Positions 7,197 to 14,308 of a stretch of 64,000 nt of DNA are shown here, one piece after another (position 1 is the stretch's first letter; each line of letters opens with the position of its first letter). Location: the NCBI GenBank assembly GCA_021773035.1, contig JAJFKU010000038.1, forward strand, positions 140,125 to 204,124, written 5' to 3'. Made by a program: the position numbers and the translations under genes. This DNA comes from Woeseiaceae bacterium (GTDB lineage Bacteria > Pseudomonadota > Gammaproteobacteria > Steroidobacterales > Woeseiaceae). Below the pieces are notes generated by a model. It did no database searches, was not told the origin of the DNA, and saw nothing but the letters and a program-made list of their open reading frames with translations.

Positions 7197-7979
7197 TCAA
7201 AACCTGAAGTCGACACCGACCAGCGGCCCACCAAACTCATAATCTTCCTGTAAGCTATCTGTCTCGAATTCCGATTCCTTGTACCGATAGCCGAACGACA
7301 GACCATGCCGACGGTCTTTGCCGAAAGCATAGCGCAGCACCGCCTGGAGGAGTGGTATACCGTCCGAGTCGCCGAACGCATAATCGGCACGAGTTACCAG
7401 GGCCCAGTGCGGGGCGATGTTCAGGCGATATCGAACACCGATCAGTGCATCGAAGAAATCACGGTCGTTTACAAGCATCCCGAGCGCCTGATCTGGATTG
7501 ACATCGGCAAAGTCGTAACGATCATCCAGGCTCGTATAGCGAACGCCGCCAAAGAAATTTAGCCCACCCGCCTCGCCTCGCGGCCAGTAAGCGAACCCGA
7601 GATCGACAAACCACTGCGTGGAGTCGCTGTCGATACGAATCGCCGATCCGGTAGCCGTTGTTTGACGGGAATCTGAAGCCTTCAGGTAGGTAACATCAAT
7701 AAAAGCACTCCAGTTACTACTGGCGAAGTAGTCCTCAAAGAAAACTTGCAGTGACGCATCCCTCGTATCCATTAAGTCAGCAAATGAAATGTCGCCACCT
7801 CCAATGGGGGCATCGTCGGCGGCAAGATCGACACGGGTATCCACCGCCCATACGTAGGGGGCAATTAACCAATTTGTTCGGTCGACTTCAGACGCGCCGA
7901 CGGGTCTCGCAACAGTAAGGTCGAATACGAACACCAATAATATGTAGGCGCATACGCGCATGATGGGGACTCGGTTCAT
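7197..7979 (-). CDS. Exported outer-membrane beta-barrel protein
   Basis: The 260-residue product has a signal peptide (about residues 1-29, cleavage near VGAS) and then alternating strands ending in GPLVGVDFRF, where a terminal Phe is typical of proteins handed to the BAM complex. Blocks such as LNFFGGVRYTSLDDRYDF and GLSFGYRYKESEF look like barrel strands with extracellular turns. No specific family is recognised. It lies between the two SARP-like regulators and has a repeat array at 8007-8050, so it probably belongs to their regulon. Confidence 0.75.
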   Translation of the reverse strand: MNRVPIMRVCAYILLVFVFDLTVARPVGASEVDRTNWLIAPYVWAVDTRVDLAADDAPIGGGDISFADLMDTRDASLQVFFEDYFASSNWSAFIDVTYLKASDSRQTTATGSAIRIDSDSTQWFVDLGFAYWPRGEAGGLNFFGGVRYTSLDDRYDFADVNPDQALGMLVNDRDFFDALIGVRYRLNIAPHWALVTRADYAFGDSDGIPLLQAVLRYAFGKDRRHGLSFGYRYKESEFETDSLQEDYEFGGPLVGVDFRF

Positions 7980-8006
7980 TGTATCGTGGGCCCTTGATGA
8001 ACGAAA

Positions 8007-8050
8007 ATTGTAGTGTCATCGACTCACAAACCGATCTCGCGGCAATCACA
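8007..8050 (-). promoter_or_regulatory. SARP-type repeats and -10, upstream of the barrel-protein gene
   Basis: On the minus strand TGTGATT (8050-8044) and TGTGAGT (8028-8022) are 22 bp apart, with a degenerate unit (8039-8033) between them in register. The -10-like TACAAT at 8012-8007 is 16 bp from the start of the last repeat. The array overlaps the last codons of the SARP-like gene at 8046 by a few bases. Confidence 0.6.
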
Positions 8051-8861
8051 AGCTTATTCGCTGCTCCGTTGTTTGGCGATGAGCTTCAGGTTGCGCCGAG
8101 TATTTTCGTGCGATAATTGAGTGATAGAGCTTCTCTGTCTGAATCATCGGGCAAACACCGAGTTCATCACTCAGGATTTTCTGACAGCTCGCGTACTGAC
8201 GCATCGCACCCGGCCGATTACCCATCATGAAATGACATCGCATTACGGCGCGGTGAATATGTTCCATCAGATCATCCATTCGCAGCAACACTTGTCCGTA
8301 TCGGAGGCCAGCTTGCCAATACTGGTGGCTTACCGAATAGCGCAACAGAAATTCCAATGCCTGGATATGGCGAGCACGAATGTCGGTTCGCTGCAACAGG
8401 CACCAGTCGTCGAGTACGTCCTCTAATAGATCGCCGCGATACAGGTTCACCGCTTCTGCGATCGCCATAACCTCACTACCGGCGCAGAGCTCCGGATCCA
8501 GCGTATCCAGACCCCGATACGCCGCCCGAACAGTCGCAACATCTGACGTATATGCCGCACCATGACATACGCCGATAACGCCGTTTTGCCGGTCGATTAT
8601 TTCATGCGGATCCAGACCCTCTGCCTTCAGGCCGCTGCAGATTCTCCAGATTTCTGTGTTTAGTGTCTTTCTTGCGCGGGAATCAGATAAATTCGGCCAG
8701 AATTGTGCGGCCAGATGCAAGCGATCGTAGTGACGGCCCGGACGAAGAAGCAGGTAAACAAAAACCAGTCTTGACTGACGAGGTGCAAAATCATTAAGAC
8801 GGCGTTCATCAAGGTAGAACTCAAGGTCGCCCAACATCCTGACTTTCAGTATCTTCGCCAC
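8046..8861 (-). CDS. SARP-like transcriptional regulator (winged helix plus BTAD), paralogue
   Basis: The 271-residue product is a full-length paralogue of the regulator at 5223-6014, with the same winged helix (FAPRQSRLVFVYLLL, ARKTLNTEIWRICSGL) and BTAD region (ALEFLLRYSVSHQYWQAGLRYGQ ...). Its GTG start at 8861 has GGAG seven bases upstream, and the alignment of both N-termini defines the starts of both genes. Unlike its paralogue it has no recognisable TGTGA repeat array in the region upstream (8862-9060), so the two may be regulated differently. It is a likely binder of the repeat arrays in this island. Confidence 0.8.
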   Translation of the reverse strand: MAKILKVRMLGDLEFYLDERRLNDFAPRQSRLVFVYLLLRPGRHYDRLHLAAQFWPNLSDSRARKTLNTEIWRICSGLKAEGLDPHEIIDRQNGVIGVCHGAAYTSDVATVRAAYRGLDTLDPELCAGSEVMAIAEAVNLYRGDLLEDVLDDWCLLQRTDIRARHIQALEFLLRYSVSHQYWQAGLRYGQVLLRMDDLMEHIHRAVMRCHFMMGNRPGAMRQYASCQKILSDELGVCPMIQTEKLYHSIIARKYSAQPEAHRQTTEQRISL

Positions 8862-9249
8862 TGTCCCGCTCCGGTTAGTTCTTCTTACTTACAGCGGTAT
8901 TTTCGGGGAACAAAAGCTGTTGTGTAGCTTCGGACCACGACAAGAAATACGTTTTTGGTCAGATTATGCCAAATAGCCGAATTAGTCAATTTACTGTGCT
9001 TTCGTACTCATGTGCTGTTCAAGCCTCGGCTTCAGCGCTTTGCCCGAGGCTCGTGGATAATATCTATAGGTTCTGATGTACTTATTAATCAATAAGTTAT
9101 GGCAAAGAAAAAGAAACGCTATACAATTGGGAGAATTTTCGGCGCGTACGGGTCGAACATGTCGGTCGAATATCTTTTTCCGTATAGTCGAATTGGACGA
9201 ATTATGTGCTTTTCGAACTCAAACATGGAGTAGCACGTCAGGATTTCGC
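8862..9249. other. Gene-free intergenic region between divergent regulators
   Basis: About 390 bases separate the second SARP-like gene from the MerR/cobalamin regulator. I see an 8-bp inverted repeat (AGCCTCGG at 9022-9029, CCGAGGCT at 9044-9051) without a T-run, and a cluster of GTCGAA-like units from 9151 to 9201. There is no convincing coding sequence. An open frame from 9076 in phase with the MerR gene looks like untranslated leader. Confidence 0.5.
9151..9201 (+). promoter_or_regulatory. Cluster of GTCGAA-type repeats upstream of the B12-MerR gene
   Basis: GGTCGAA (9151-9157), GGTCGAA (9164-9170), AGTCGAA (9186-9192) and GGACGAA (9195-9201) lie 49-99 bases before the start codon at 9250. 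Spacings are 13, 22 and 9 bases, so the phasing is loose. MerR-type cobalamin regulators often repress their own promoter by binding direct repeats there, and this is a candidate operator, but it is inferred only from position and repetition. Confidence 0.3.
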
Positions 9250-10053
9250 ATGAGTGAATGGATTGGTACAAAGGACGCCATGAAAATACTGGGTGTGGGC
9301 TCAACGACCATTAAGCGTTGGGCGGATTGCGACGTATTGCCGTTCATCCGTACCGCTGGTGGTCACCGCCGATTTCGACGTTCAGTCGTCCAGCAACTAC
9401 GGCGCCCGCACCGGAAGCAGTCGACTGACGCCGCGGCGGCTTATCGATGGGTTCGCAAGCTGAGAACCCAAAATACCGCTTGTGTAAAAAACCAGATTGC
9501 AGAACTTTACACAGAACTTGGCAATTGGTTCGCGGTCGCTGACTTCCTCGGCGCCGTTACACTCGAGCTTGGCGAGTGCTGGGAGGATGACGAGTTTTCA
9601 ATTGTCGACGAACACATCGCATCGGCGCGGCTGAGACAGGCGCTGACGAACTCTGCCGACGCGTTTCCTTTACCTGAAGGCGCGTCGGCGTGTCTGCTGG
9701 CGACACTTGAGGGGGAACGCCACGAACTGGGTCTCGCTCTCGCCGAGCTCTGCCTGAGATCACGCGGCATCGAAACGCTGTGGGCCGGAACCGATCTGCC
9801 AGTTACCGAATTGCTGCTGCACCTGCGTAACTCGGAAACATCACTAAGAATCGTCGCACTGTCTGCCTCAGTATGGAGGAGCGATGCGATCGGGCTAACG
9901 CGCGCCTATCTCGATATTGCCTCGGTCTGTCGCGAGCGTGGTATTGATTTGGTCATCGGTGGCAGTGGCGCCTGGCCGGATGAACTCACTTACGGCTTTC
10001 GCTGTCATTCATTTGTTGAACTGAAACGGGTGCTCGGCGAGATTGGTGAGTGA
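9250..10053 (+). CDS. MerR-type regulator with B12-binding domain (CarH/LitR-like)
   Basis: The 267-residue product starts with a MerR/excisionase-type DNA-binding helix-turn-helix (residues 4-50, TTIKRWADCDVLPFIRTAGG). A helical bundle follows, carrying W111 and E121-H122, the Wx9EH signature of cobalamin photoreceptors, and then a cobalamin-binding Rossmann domain with E156-R-H158-E-L-G161 (ExHxxG), whose His would be the lower axial ligand. Known relatives bind adenosylcobalamin in the dark as tetramers on DNA and fall apart in light. The ATG at 9250 has AGGA seven bases upstream. Typical targets (carotenoid or photolyase genes) are not adjacent. Confidence 0.85.
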   Translation: MSEWIGTKDAMKILGVGSTTIKRWADCDVLPFIRTAGGHRRFRRSVVQQLRRPHRKQSTDAAAAYRWVRKLRTQNTACVKNQIAELYTELGNWFAVADFLGAVTLELGECWEDDEFSIVDEHIASARLRQALTNSADAFPLPEGASACLLATLEGERHELGLALAELCLRSRGIETLWAGTDLPVTELLLHLRNSETSLRIVALSASVWRSDAIGLTRAYLDIASVCRERGIDLVIGGSGAWPDELTYGFRCHSFVELKRVLGEIGE

Positions 10054-10398
10054 GTTGGGCGACGGATACTACGGCATCGTCACGCAACACTTGTCAGAAC
10101 GCTTCGGACGCAGAATGGAGGCTGGAGTCGGGATCGAAGGTTGAGCTGTGAGACTTTGAACCGGTATTTGCCCAGCATTGAGCTGAAAATGTCACCGATC
10201 TGATGCGTTCAGCTGAATCCGGGTCGGGCAGCCAGACATGAGTTCATGGACATCCACTGCTGTTCAGTTTCGATAAGCAAGTTATTGATTTTAGATAACT
10301 AACTGTTCCGCAGCGTCCGCGGGCATCCATCGGACAAGTCGTTTGTGCGCTCAGCGCAACCGGAACTGTGGTGCTACTCACGGCCCTTACGGATTGTG
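10054..10398. other. Gene-free stretch
   Basis: About 345 bases after the B12-MerR gene hold no reading frame of credible coding character on either strand and no clear terminator or repeat. The sequence could be a remnant of a lost gene or mobile element, but I see no end repeats or transposase fragment to support that. Confidence 0.4.
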
Positions 10399-11044
10399 TC
10401 AGGTGTCAAACGGTTCCGATGACGAACTCGGTTCGGGAGCATTCAGGATAGGAAATAGATCTCCTTCACAAATCACGTCGGCATCGAACACCTCGATGTC
10501 CACCTCCGGCAGAGAAGATGACGACCCGCCCGTCACCGACGTGACAGACAGCACCCGAAAGGCAACCCATCCCAGGCTCTTGCCTTTGAGACTGCCGTCG
10601 AGCGGATCGTAATTCATGCTCACGTCGCTGTCCTGCACGACCGCGCAGACGTGCTGACCCACGAGTAAAGCCAAGCCCGTCGCCCGCAGCGGCGTCACGC
10701 CAGGGACTTTGTCCAATAACTCTTCGGGGTCGTTACCCAGGCCCAGGCCATCACCGACTTCGATCTCGCCGTTCGGCTGCAGCTCGCCCGCGTAGTTGCG
10801 AAGGCCATCCGTTGTCGGGCCGGCTTGCGACCAGTCGTTAGGGACCGACGGAAGCGCGAACCAGCCCTCGTCCCCGACTTCACCCGAATAGAGAGTGAAA
10901 GTCTGGCCGACTTTAGCGGCGAACACCGGAAGCTGAGTCCGTATCCCGAGATCGGCATTCTGGTGCACCTAGAGGATGCACTGTTTTAAGTCACGAAGTT
11001 GTCAGTACCACTATCGAAAAAACGATGAGTACTTTCCTGGTCAT
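10399..11044 (-). pseudogene. Exported protein gene, probably broken between signal peptide and mature part
   Basis: An ATG at 11044 with GAGG eight bases upstream opens a signal-peptide-like sequence (MTRKVLIVFSIVVLTTS) that stops at a TGA after 17 codons. About 25 bases later, in another frame and straight after a TAG, a 189-codon open frame (GTG 10968 to 10399) encodes a soluble acidic protein beginning HQNADLGIRTQLPVFAAKVG. This looks like the mature part of an exported protein separated from its signal by lesions. I do not recognise the family; the C-terminus is Ser-rich (EPSSSSEPFDT). Either the 3' frame is dead, or it is a cytosolic remnant. Confidence 0.5.
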
Positions 11045-11104
11045 GTTGATTACCTCGGCCGAACTAGTCGGCAACTGACGTGACGATGCGATATCGTCTG
11101 GTGC

Positions 11105-11713
11105 TCAATCCGTGCAGTACACACATTGTGCATAACCGCCGTCTTCCACCGGGTAAAAAAACCTATCGCAGTGGCCAAACGGCTCTCGGAAGGACAATAG
11201 TTTCTTTCCGGGTGTTGATTTCAAAAAAGCTTGGCAACTCGTGTTGTCGGAAACCTCCCCGCCGTCCGTGAGACGCGATCGTCGGCTCCAATCAATGATA
11301 TCCAGCTCCCAGCCGAATCCGCCAACGCCGGGTTTCGAAAGTGCTGTGCAATTGTAGGACGAATTTTCGTTCTGCGATTCCATGCCATTGCAGACGACCG
11401 CGAGGTAAACCGACTTCACTGTTGATTTGCGTGTTTCGGAAATGTTTTCCAGATCAGCCTCCGTTACGTCTCTCATGAGCATTGTCGCGAAGTCGGAATA
11501 ACCATCTAGATTGAAGTCGCCGACTAGAATGTCATCCTGAAAGCTATGGTTAGATTGGCGTCTCTGTATTTGATTCGCATCTACTACTCTGTGAACTTCA
11601 TACTCCGGAAATTCAAGCTGCAAGACGGACTGGTACGGACTCTGTTCTTCGGCAGCGCAGGCTGTCGCAACAGTCGATATTGCTAAGCAACAAATGGCGC
11701 ATATTTTTTTCAC
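11105..11713 (-). CDS. Exported protein with an FG-GAP/EF-hand-like motif
   Basis: From the GTG at 11713 (CAGGG seven bases upstream) the 202-residue product begins VKKICAICCLAISTVATACA, a signal peptide. The upstream in-frame extension lacks the look of a real N-terminus. Around residue 65 DDILVGDFNLDGYSDFATML resembles the calcium-binding loop DxNxDGxxD of FG-GAP/VCBS repeats, but only one repeat is present. Several cysteines near the C-terminus (CQAF, CDRFF, CVYC) suggest disulphides. The function is unknown. Confidence 0.65.
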   Translation of the reverse strand: MKKICAICCLAISTVATACAAEEQSPYQSVLQLEFPEYEVHRVVDANQIQRRQSNHSFQDDILVGDFNLDGYSDFATMLMRDVTEADLENISETRKSTVKSVYLAVVCNGMESQNENSSYNCTALSKPGVGGFGWELDIIDWSRRSRLTDGGEVSDNTSCQAFLKSTPGKKLLSFREPFGHCDRFFYPVEDGGYAQCVYCTD

Positions 11714-11897
11714 GATTCGGCCCTGGACAGCCAAACATTTCAGAAAACCCACAATACCATTATGGTCGAAAATAACCACAATACGATTTCGTAAGCCATG
11801 AGCCTTGCGGCTTATCACGCTCGAACACGCGCGTACGATGACGTTGTCACGCAAATTGAAGGCAAGAAGCACTCCTTGTCTCCTTCAGGATGGAGTC

Positions 11898-12509
11898 TCA
11901 CTGACCGAAGTCATTCGGCTTGGAATAGCTGCCGATGCCCAGATCGTTTTCGTCCAGCCGGACAAGAATGCGGACGTCATGACGCGGACCGGGGTGAGGC
12001 GGATTGAGTCCAAAACGCCAGCGGAGTAGCATCGTTTCCTGACCGGAGCCAATTGTATCTTCCGCCCTGAAAGTGGCGCTGCCGCCGATGTCCTTGCCAA
12101 TCGGCAGGTCAGAAACCGTCCTCCCCGACCCGGCACCCGTGTCGCGGTCGTGCAGGGCGAACATCAAGCGTCGCTTATCGCCGACCGGCCGCATTACCAA
12201 GATCAGGCGCTGCGGGCCGGCTACATTGCAGACAACCGGGTTTAGCGCGCTGCGGCTCGACTGTTGCCCATCGATTTCATGCACGTATCCGAGAACGAGA
12301 CAGAATTTTTCCTGCGCTTCGAAATCGAATATCTGGAATTGCATGTCAACGTCCAGCAGCACATGGAGGTCGGATATCCCCACCGGCCCCTCGTTCCTTG
12401 GGACGACCGAGATCGTTGGCAGCTGCGCGGCGCTATTACCAGAAAGGATGGCCGTAACGAGCAGCACGAAAACAGCCCGGTGGGATCTGAAAGTCGATTG
12501 TTCATTCAT
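11898..12509 (-). CDS. Exported protein of unknown function in an ECF sigma operon
   Basis: The 203-residue product has a signal peptide (cleavage after NSAAQ) and a strand-rich mature part with no recognised family. I choose the ATG at 12509 because it overlaps the stop of the upstream membrane-protein gene (ATGAATGA), implying translational coupling; a longer start at 12539 is possible. As the third gene after an ECF sigma factor and its membrane partner, it may be the output of that signalling unit. The same gene order recurs at 15895-17768 with an unrelated third protein. Confidence 0.7.
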   Translation of the reverse strand: MNEQSTFRSHRAVFVLLVTAILSGNSAAQLPTISVVPRNEGPVGISDLHVLLDVDMQFQIFDFEAQEKFCLVLGYVHEIDGQQSSRSALNPVVCNVAGPQRLILVMRPVGDKRRLMFALHDRDTGAGSGRTVSDLPIGKDIGGSATFRAEDTIGSGQETMLLRWRFGLNPPHPGPRHDVRILVRLDENDLGIGSYSKPNDFGQ

Positions 12510-12822
12510 TAGTTTTCTCAGGGATTCTAGGATATTCATAGCGAGTTTCGCGAATCAGCAGGTCACCCTCCTGGCGCAACTCGCTTGACACGAACATTTT
12601 CCCGGACGCGGCCTCGCGCCGTTCGTCAATCCAGTTCGTGACGTTCAGCATCAGCGATACAGCGAAAAGCAGCGCCAGTCCAATCGTCGCGTACCGCCAT
12701 ACCGAGCTAACGAGATGTGACGACGCATTGAAGTCATCAATTCGCGCTAGTCCCCGGTCAAGATAGCCGGGTGACGGCTCCTGTGGCCGCATGCTTTGCA
12801 GCACTTTATCCAACTCATTCAT
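12502..12822 (-). CDS. Single-pass membrane protein, probable anti-sigma partner
   Basis: The 106-residue product has a cytosolic N-terminal segment of about 40 residues, one transmembrane helix (YATIGLALLFAVSLMLNVTNW) and a short periplasmic tail. It overlaps the sigma-factor stop codon by eight bases (ATGAATGA), the arrangement typical of sigma/anti-sigma pairs. No zinc-binding anti-sigma motif (HxxxCxxC) is present, so its identification as an anti-sigma factor rests on topology and position. It could instead be a small accessory membrane protein. Confidence 0.65.
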   Translation of the reverse strand: MNELDKVLQSMRPQEPSPGYLDRGLARIDDFNASSHLVSSVWRYATIGLALLFAVSLMLNVTNWIDERREAASGKMFVSSELRQEGDLLIRETRYEYPRIPEKTNE

Positions 12823-13285
12823 GGTTCACCTCTAGGACAGTCCGGAGTTTCACAAGACCTCGTCGGTACCAAGCCGATACAGTGTTGATCGAGCGGCACC
12901 GCAGATCGGCAATTTCCTGGAAAGTCATGCCTGCGTATAAATGCAACACAATCGTTTCCCTCTCGGCGCGGCGCAGTTTTCTGAATGCCTTCGTTAACAT
13001 GCGCGGGCTCATTGTGCTCAAAACTTCGTCGGTACCGACGAGAAATTCCTGCTGCATCGGTTCATCCCACCTCCTGCTTCTTGCTATGTCGATCGCAGCG
13101 TTGCGCACTGCTCGCATCACGTAAGCCGACAGATTATCCGGCCGGTGATTCTTAGCGAGCAGGTGTACCAGCGCATTATGCACGGCATCCTCCGCCGTCT
13201 GACGGTCAAGTGTGATCGCCAGCGCAACGAAATAAAGGCGGCGACGGTGTTTCACGTAACAATCACGCAACTCCTCGGATGTCAT
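12815..13285 (-). CDS. ECF-type RNA polymerase sigma factor
   Basis: The 156-residue product has sigma region 2 (AEDAVHNALVHLLAKN, LSAYVMRAVRNAAID) and region 4 (LRRAERETIVLHLYAGMTFQEIADL with NTVSAWYRRGLVKLR), and lacks regions 1.1 and 3, as in group IV sigma factors. It directs RNA polymerase to a small set of promoters, normally under control of the co-transcribed membrane protein. The ATG at 13285 begins the operon of three overlapping genes (13285 to 11898). No GGAAC-type autoregulated promoter is evident in the 166 bases upstream on the coding strand. Confidence 0.85.
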   Translation of the reverse strand: MTSEELRDCYVKHRRRLYFVALAITLDRQTAEDAVHNALVHLLAKNHRPDNLSAYVMRAVRNAAIDIARSRRWDEPMQQEFLVGTDEVLSTMSPRMLTKAFRKLRRAERETIVLHLYAGMTFQEIADLRCRSINTVSAWYRRGLVKLRTVLEVNHE

Positions 13286-13451
13286 GGGAATCCACTCGCT
13301 TTTCTATATAGACGGGCGGGAACCGGTTTTTTGTGCAAATTTCGCGTTCTGCCACGTCACCGATTCCCTTGATCTCCACATGACACTCGGTCTTCGCCTG
13401 CGCCTTGATGAGCATATCGATGCTAAACCGATCAATGTTGTTGTTTTTAGC

Positions 13452-14198
13452 CTATTCGAAAAACGCGTCTACTCTGAAGTTAAGCTGTTGAGATTGGAGT
13501 TCCCGAAACAGGAGATAGTCCGTGTTTTCGTCGGCAGCAGACCAGGCGTCACCGCGGCCGAGTTGGCTGTATTCGACTCGAAGTGCGAATCGATCGTTCA
13601 GGCGCTTCGTAAACCCGGCAGCCACGCTCCACGCCAGTTCATAGGAATCGCCTTCCGGAAAACTGTGCCGTCTCGTTGTCCGACCTTCGAACGATGTACC
13701 TTGCCAGATGAGCGATTGGTAGTCTAAGTCCAGCTTTGCGTCTACGGCGTTGACTGCGACCCCCAGACCTATTCGCACGTACGGCGTGGCCCACCAATCG
13801 AGTTGAGCGAAATCGTAGCCCAGATTGCTCATGACGACGGTGCTCTCGATGTCTCCGTCCAAGCGGAATAAATCTTCATGTCGAAGCCCATCGCCAAAAA
13901 CCCAATCGGATTCGGTTTGAGAGCTCACGCGCGTGAGCTCAAGTTCCAGCCACCATTCGGACGTTAGTCTTCGACCAATGGCAAAACCAAAATGCGTCCC
14001 TTGATCCATGTCGATCACTGGAGATCCTCCATAGACACTCTGCGTTCTGCCAAAGAACCGCCCTTCACTATCGATGGCGTACAGGTAACCGGACCTGAGC
14101 CCGCCGTACCATACGCCCTCGCCCAACAAGCGTTTTTCCTGACCGAACGCCTTCGGAGACATGACGATGAGCAGTAACATCACCACACTACTGAACAT
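13452..14198 (-). CDS. Outer-membrane beta-barrel protein
   Basis: The 248-residue product has a signal peptide (cleavage after AFGQ) and barrel-type strands ending in QQLNFRVDAFFE. I choose the ATG at 14198 because AGGAG lies seven bases upstream; longer starts to 14312 would overlap the upstream gene and lack a signal at the right place. Blocks FGFAIGRRLTSEWWLELELTR and ALRVEYSQLGRGDAW are reminiscent of OmpA-like or OmpW-like small barrels. It follows the DUF4397 lipoprotein by 110 bases in the same direction. Confidence 0.7.
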   Translation of the reverse strand: MFSSVVMLLLIVMSPKAFGQEKRLLGEGVWYGGLRSGYLYAIDSEGRFFGRTQSVYGGSPVIDMDQGTHFGFAIGRRLTSEWWLELELTRVSSQTESDWVFGDGLRHEDLFRLDGDIESTVVMSNLGYDFAQLDWWATPYVRIGLGVAVNAVDAKLDLDYQSLIWQGTSFEGRTTRRHSFPEGDSYELAWSVAAGFTKRLNDRFALRVEYSQLGRGDAWSAADENTDYLLFRELQSQQLNFRVDAFFE

Positions 14199-14308
14199 CA
14201 GCACGCTCCTACAACGCCAGACTGGCATGACATCACAGGAAGGGCTGGAAGAATGGCGAATCGATGGGTACTTCGAAATACACATCCACTGGAGCAGTCC
14301 GGACACCA

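Noticed and set aside
289..8050. TGTGA/TCACA elements as CRP-type sites
   Set aside because: CRP sites are inverted (TGTGA, six bases, TCACA). The units here are direct repeats at 11 bp with fixed spacing to a -10, and the inverted arrangement is seen only between divergent arrays at other distances.
10054..10398. Remnant of a transposable element
   Set aside because: The stretch is gene-free, but no terminal repeats or transposase residues could be identified, so it is only reported as empty.
13286..13451. GGAACC as an ECF promoter for the first sigma operon
   Set aside because: The GGAACC there (near 13318) is on the plus strand, opposite to the operon's direction.
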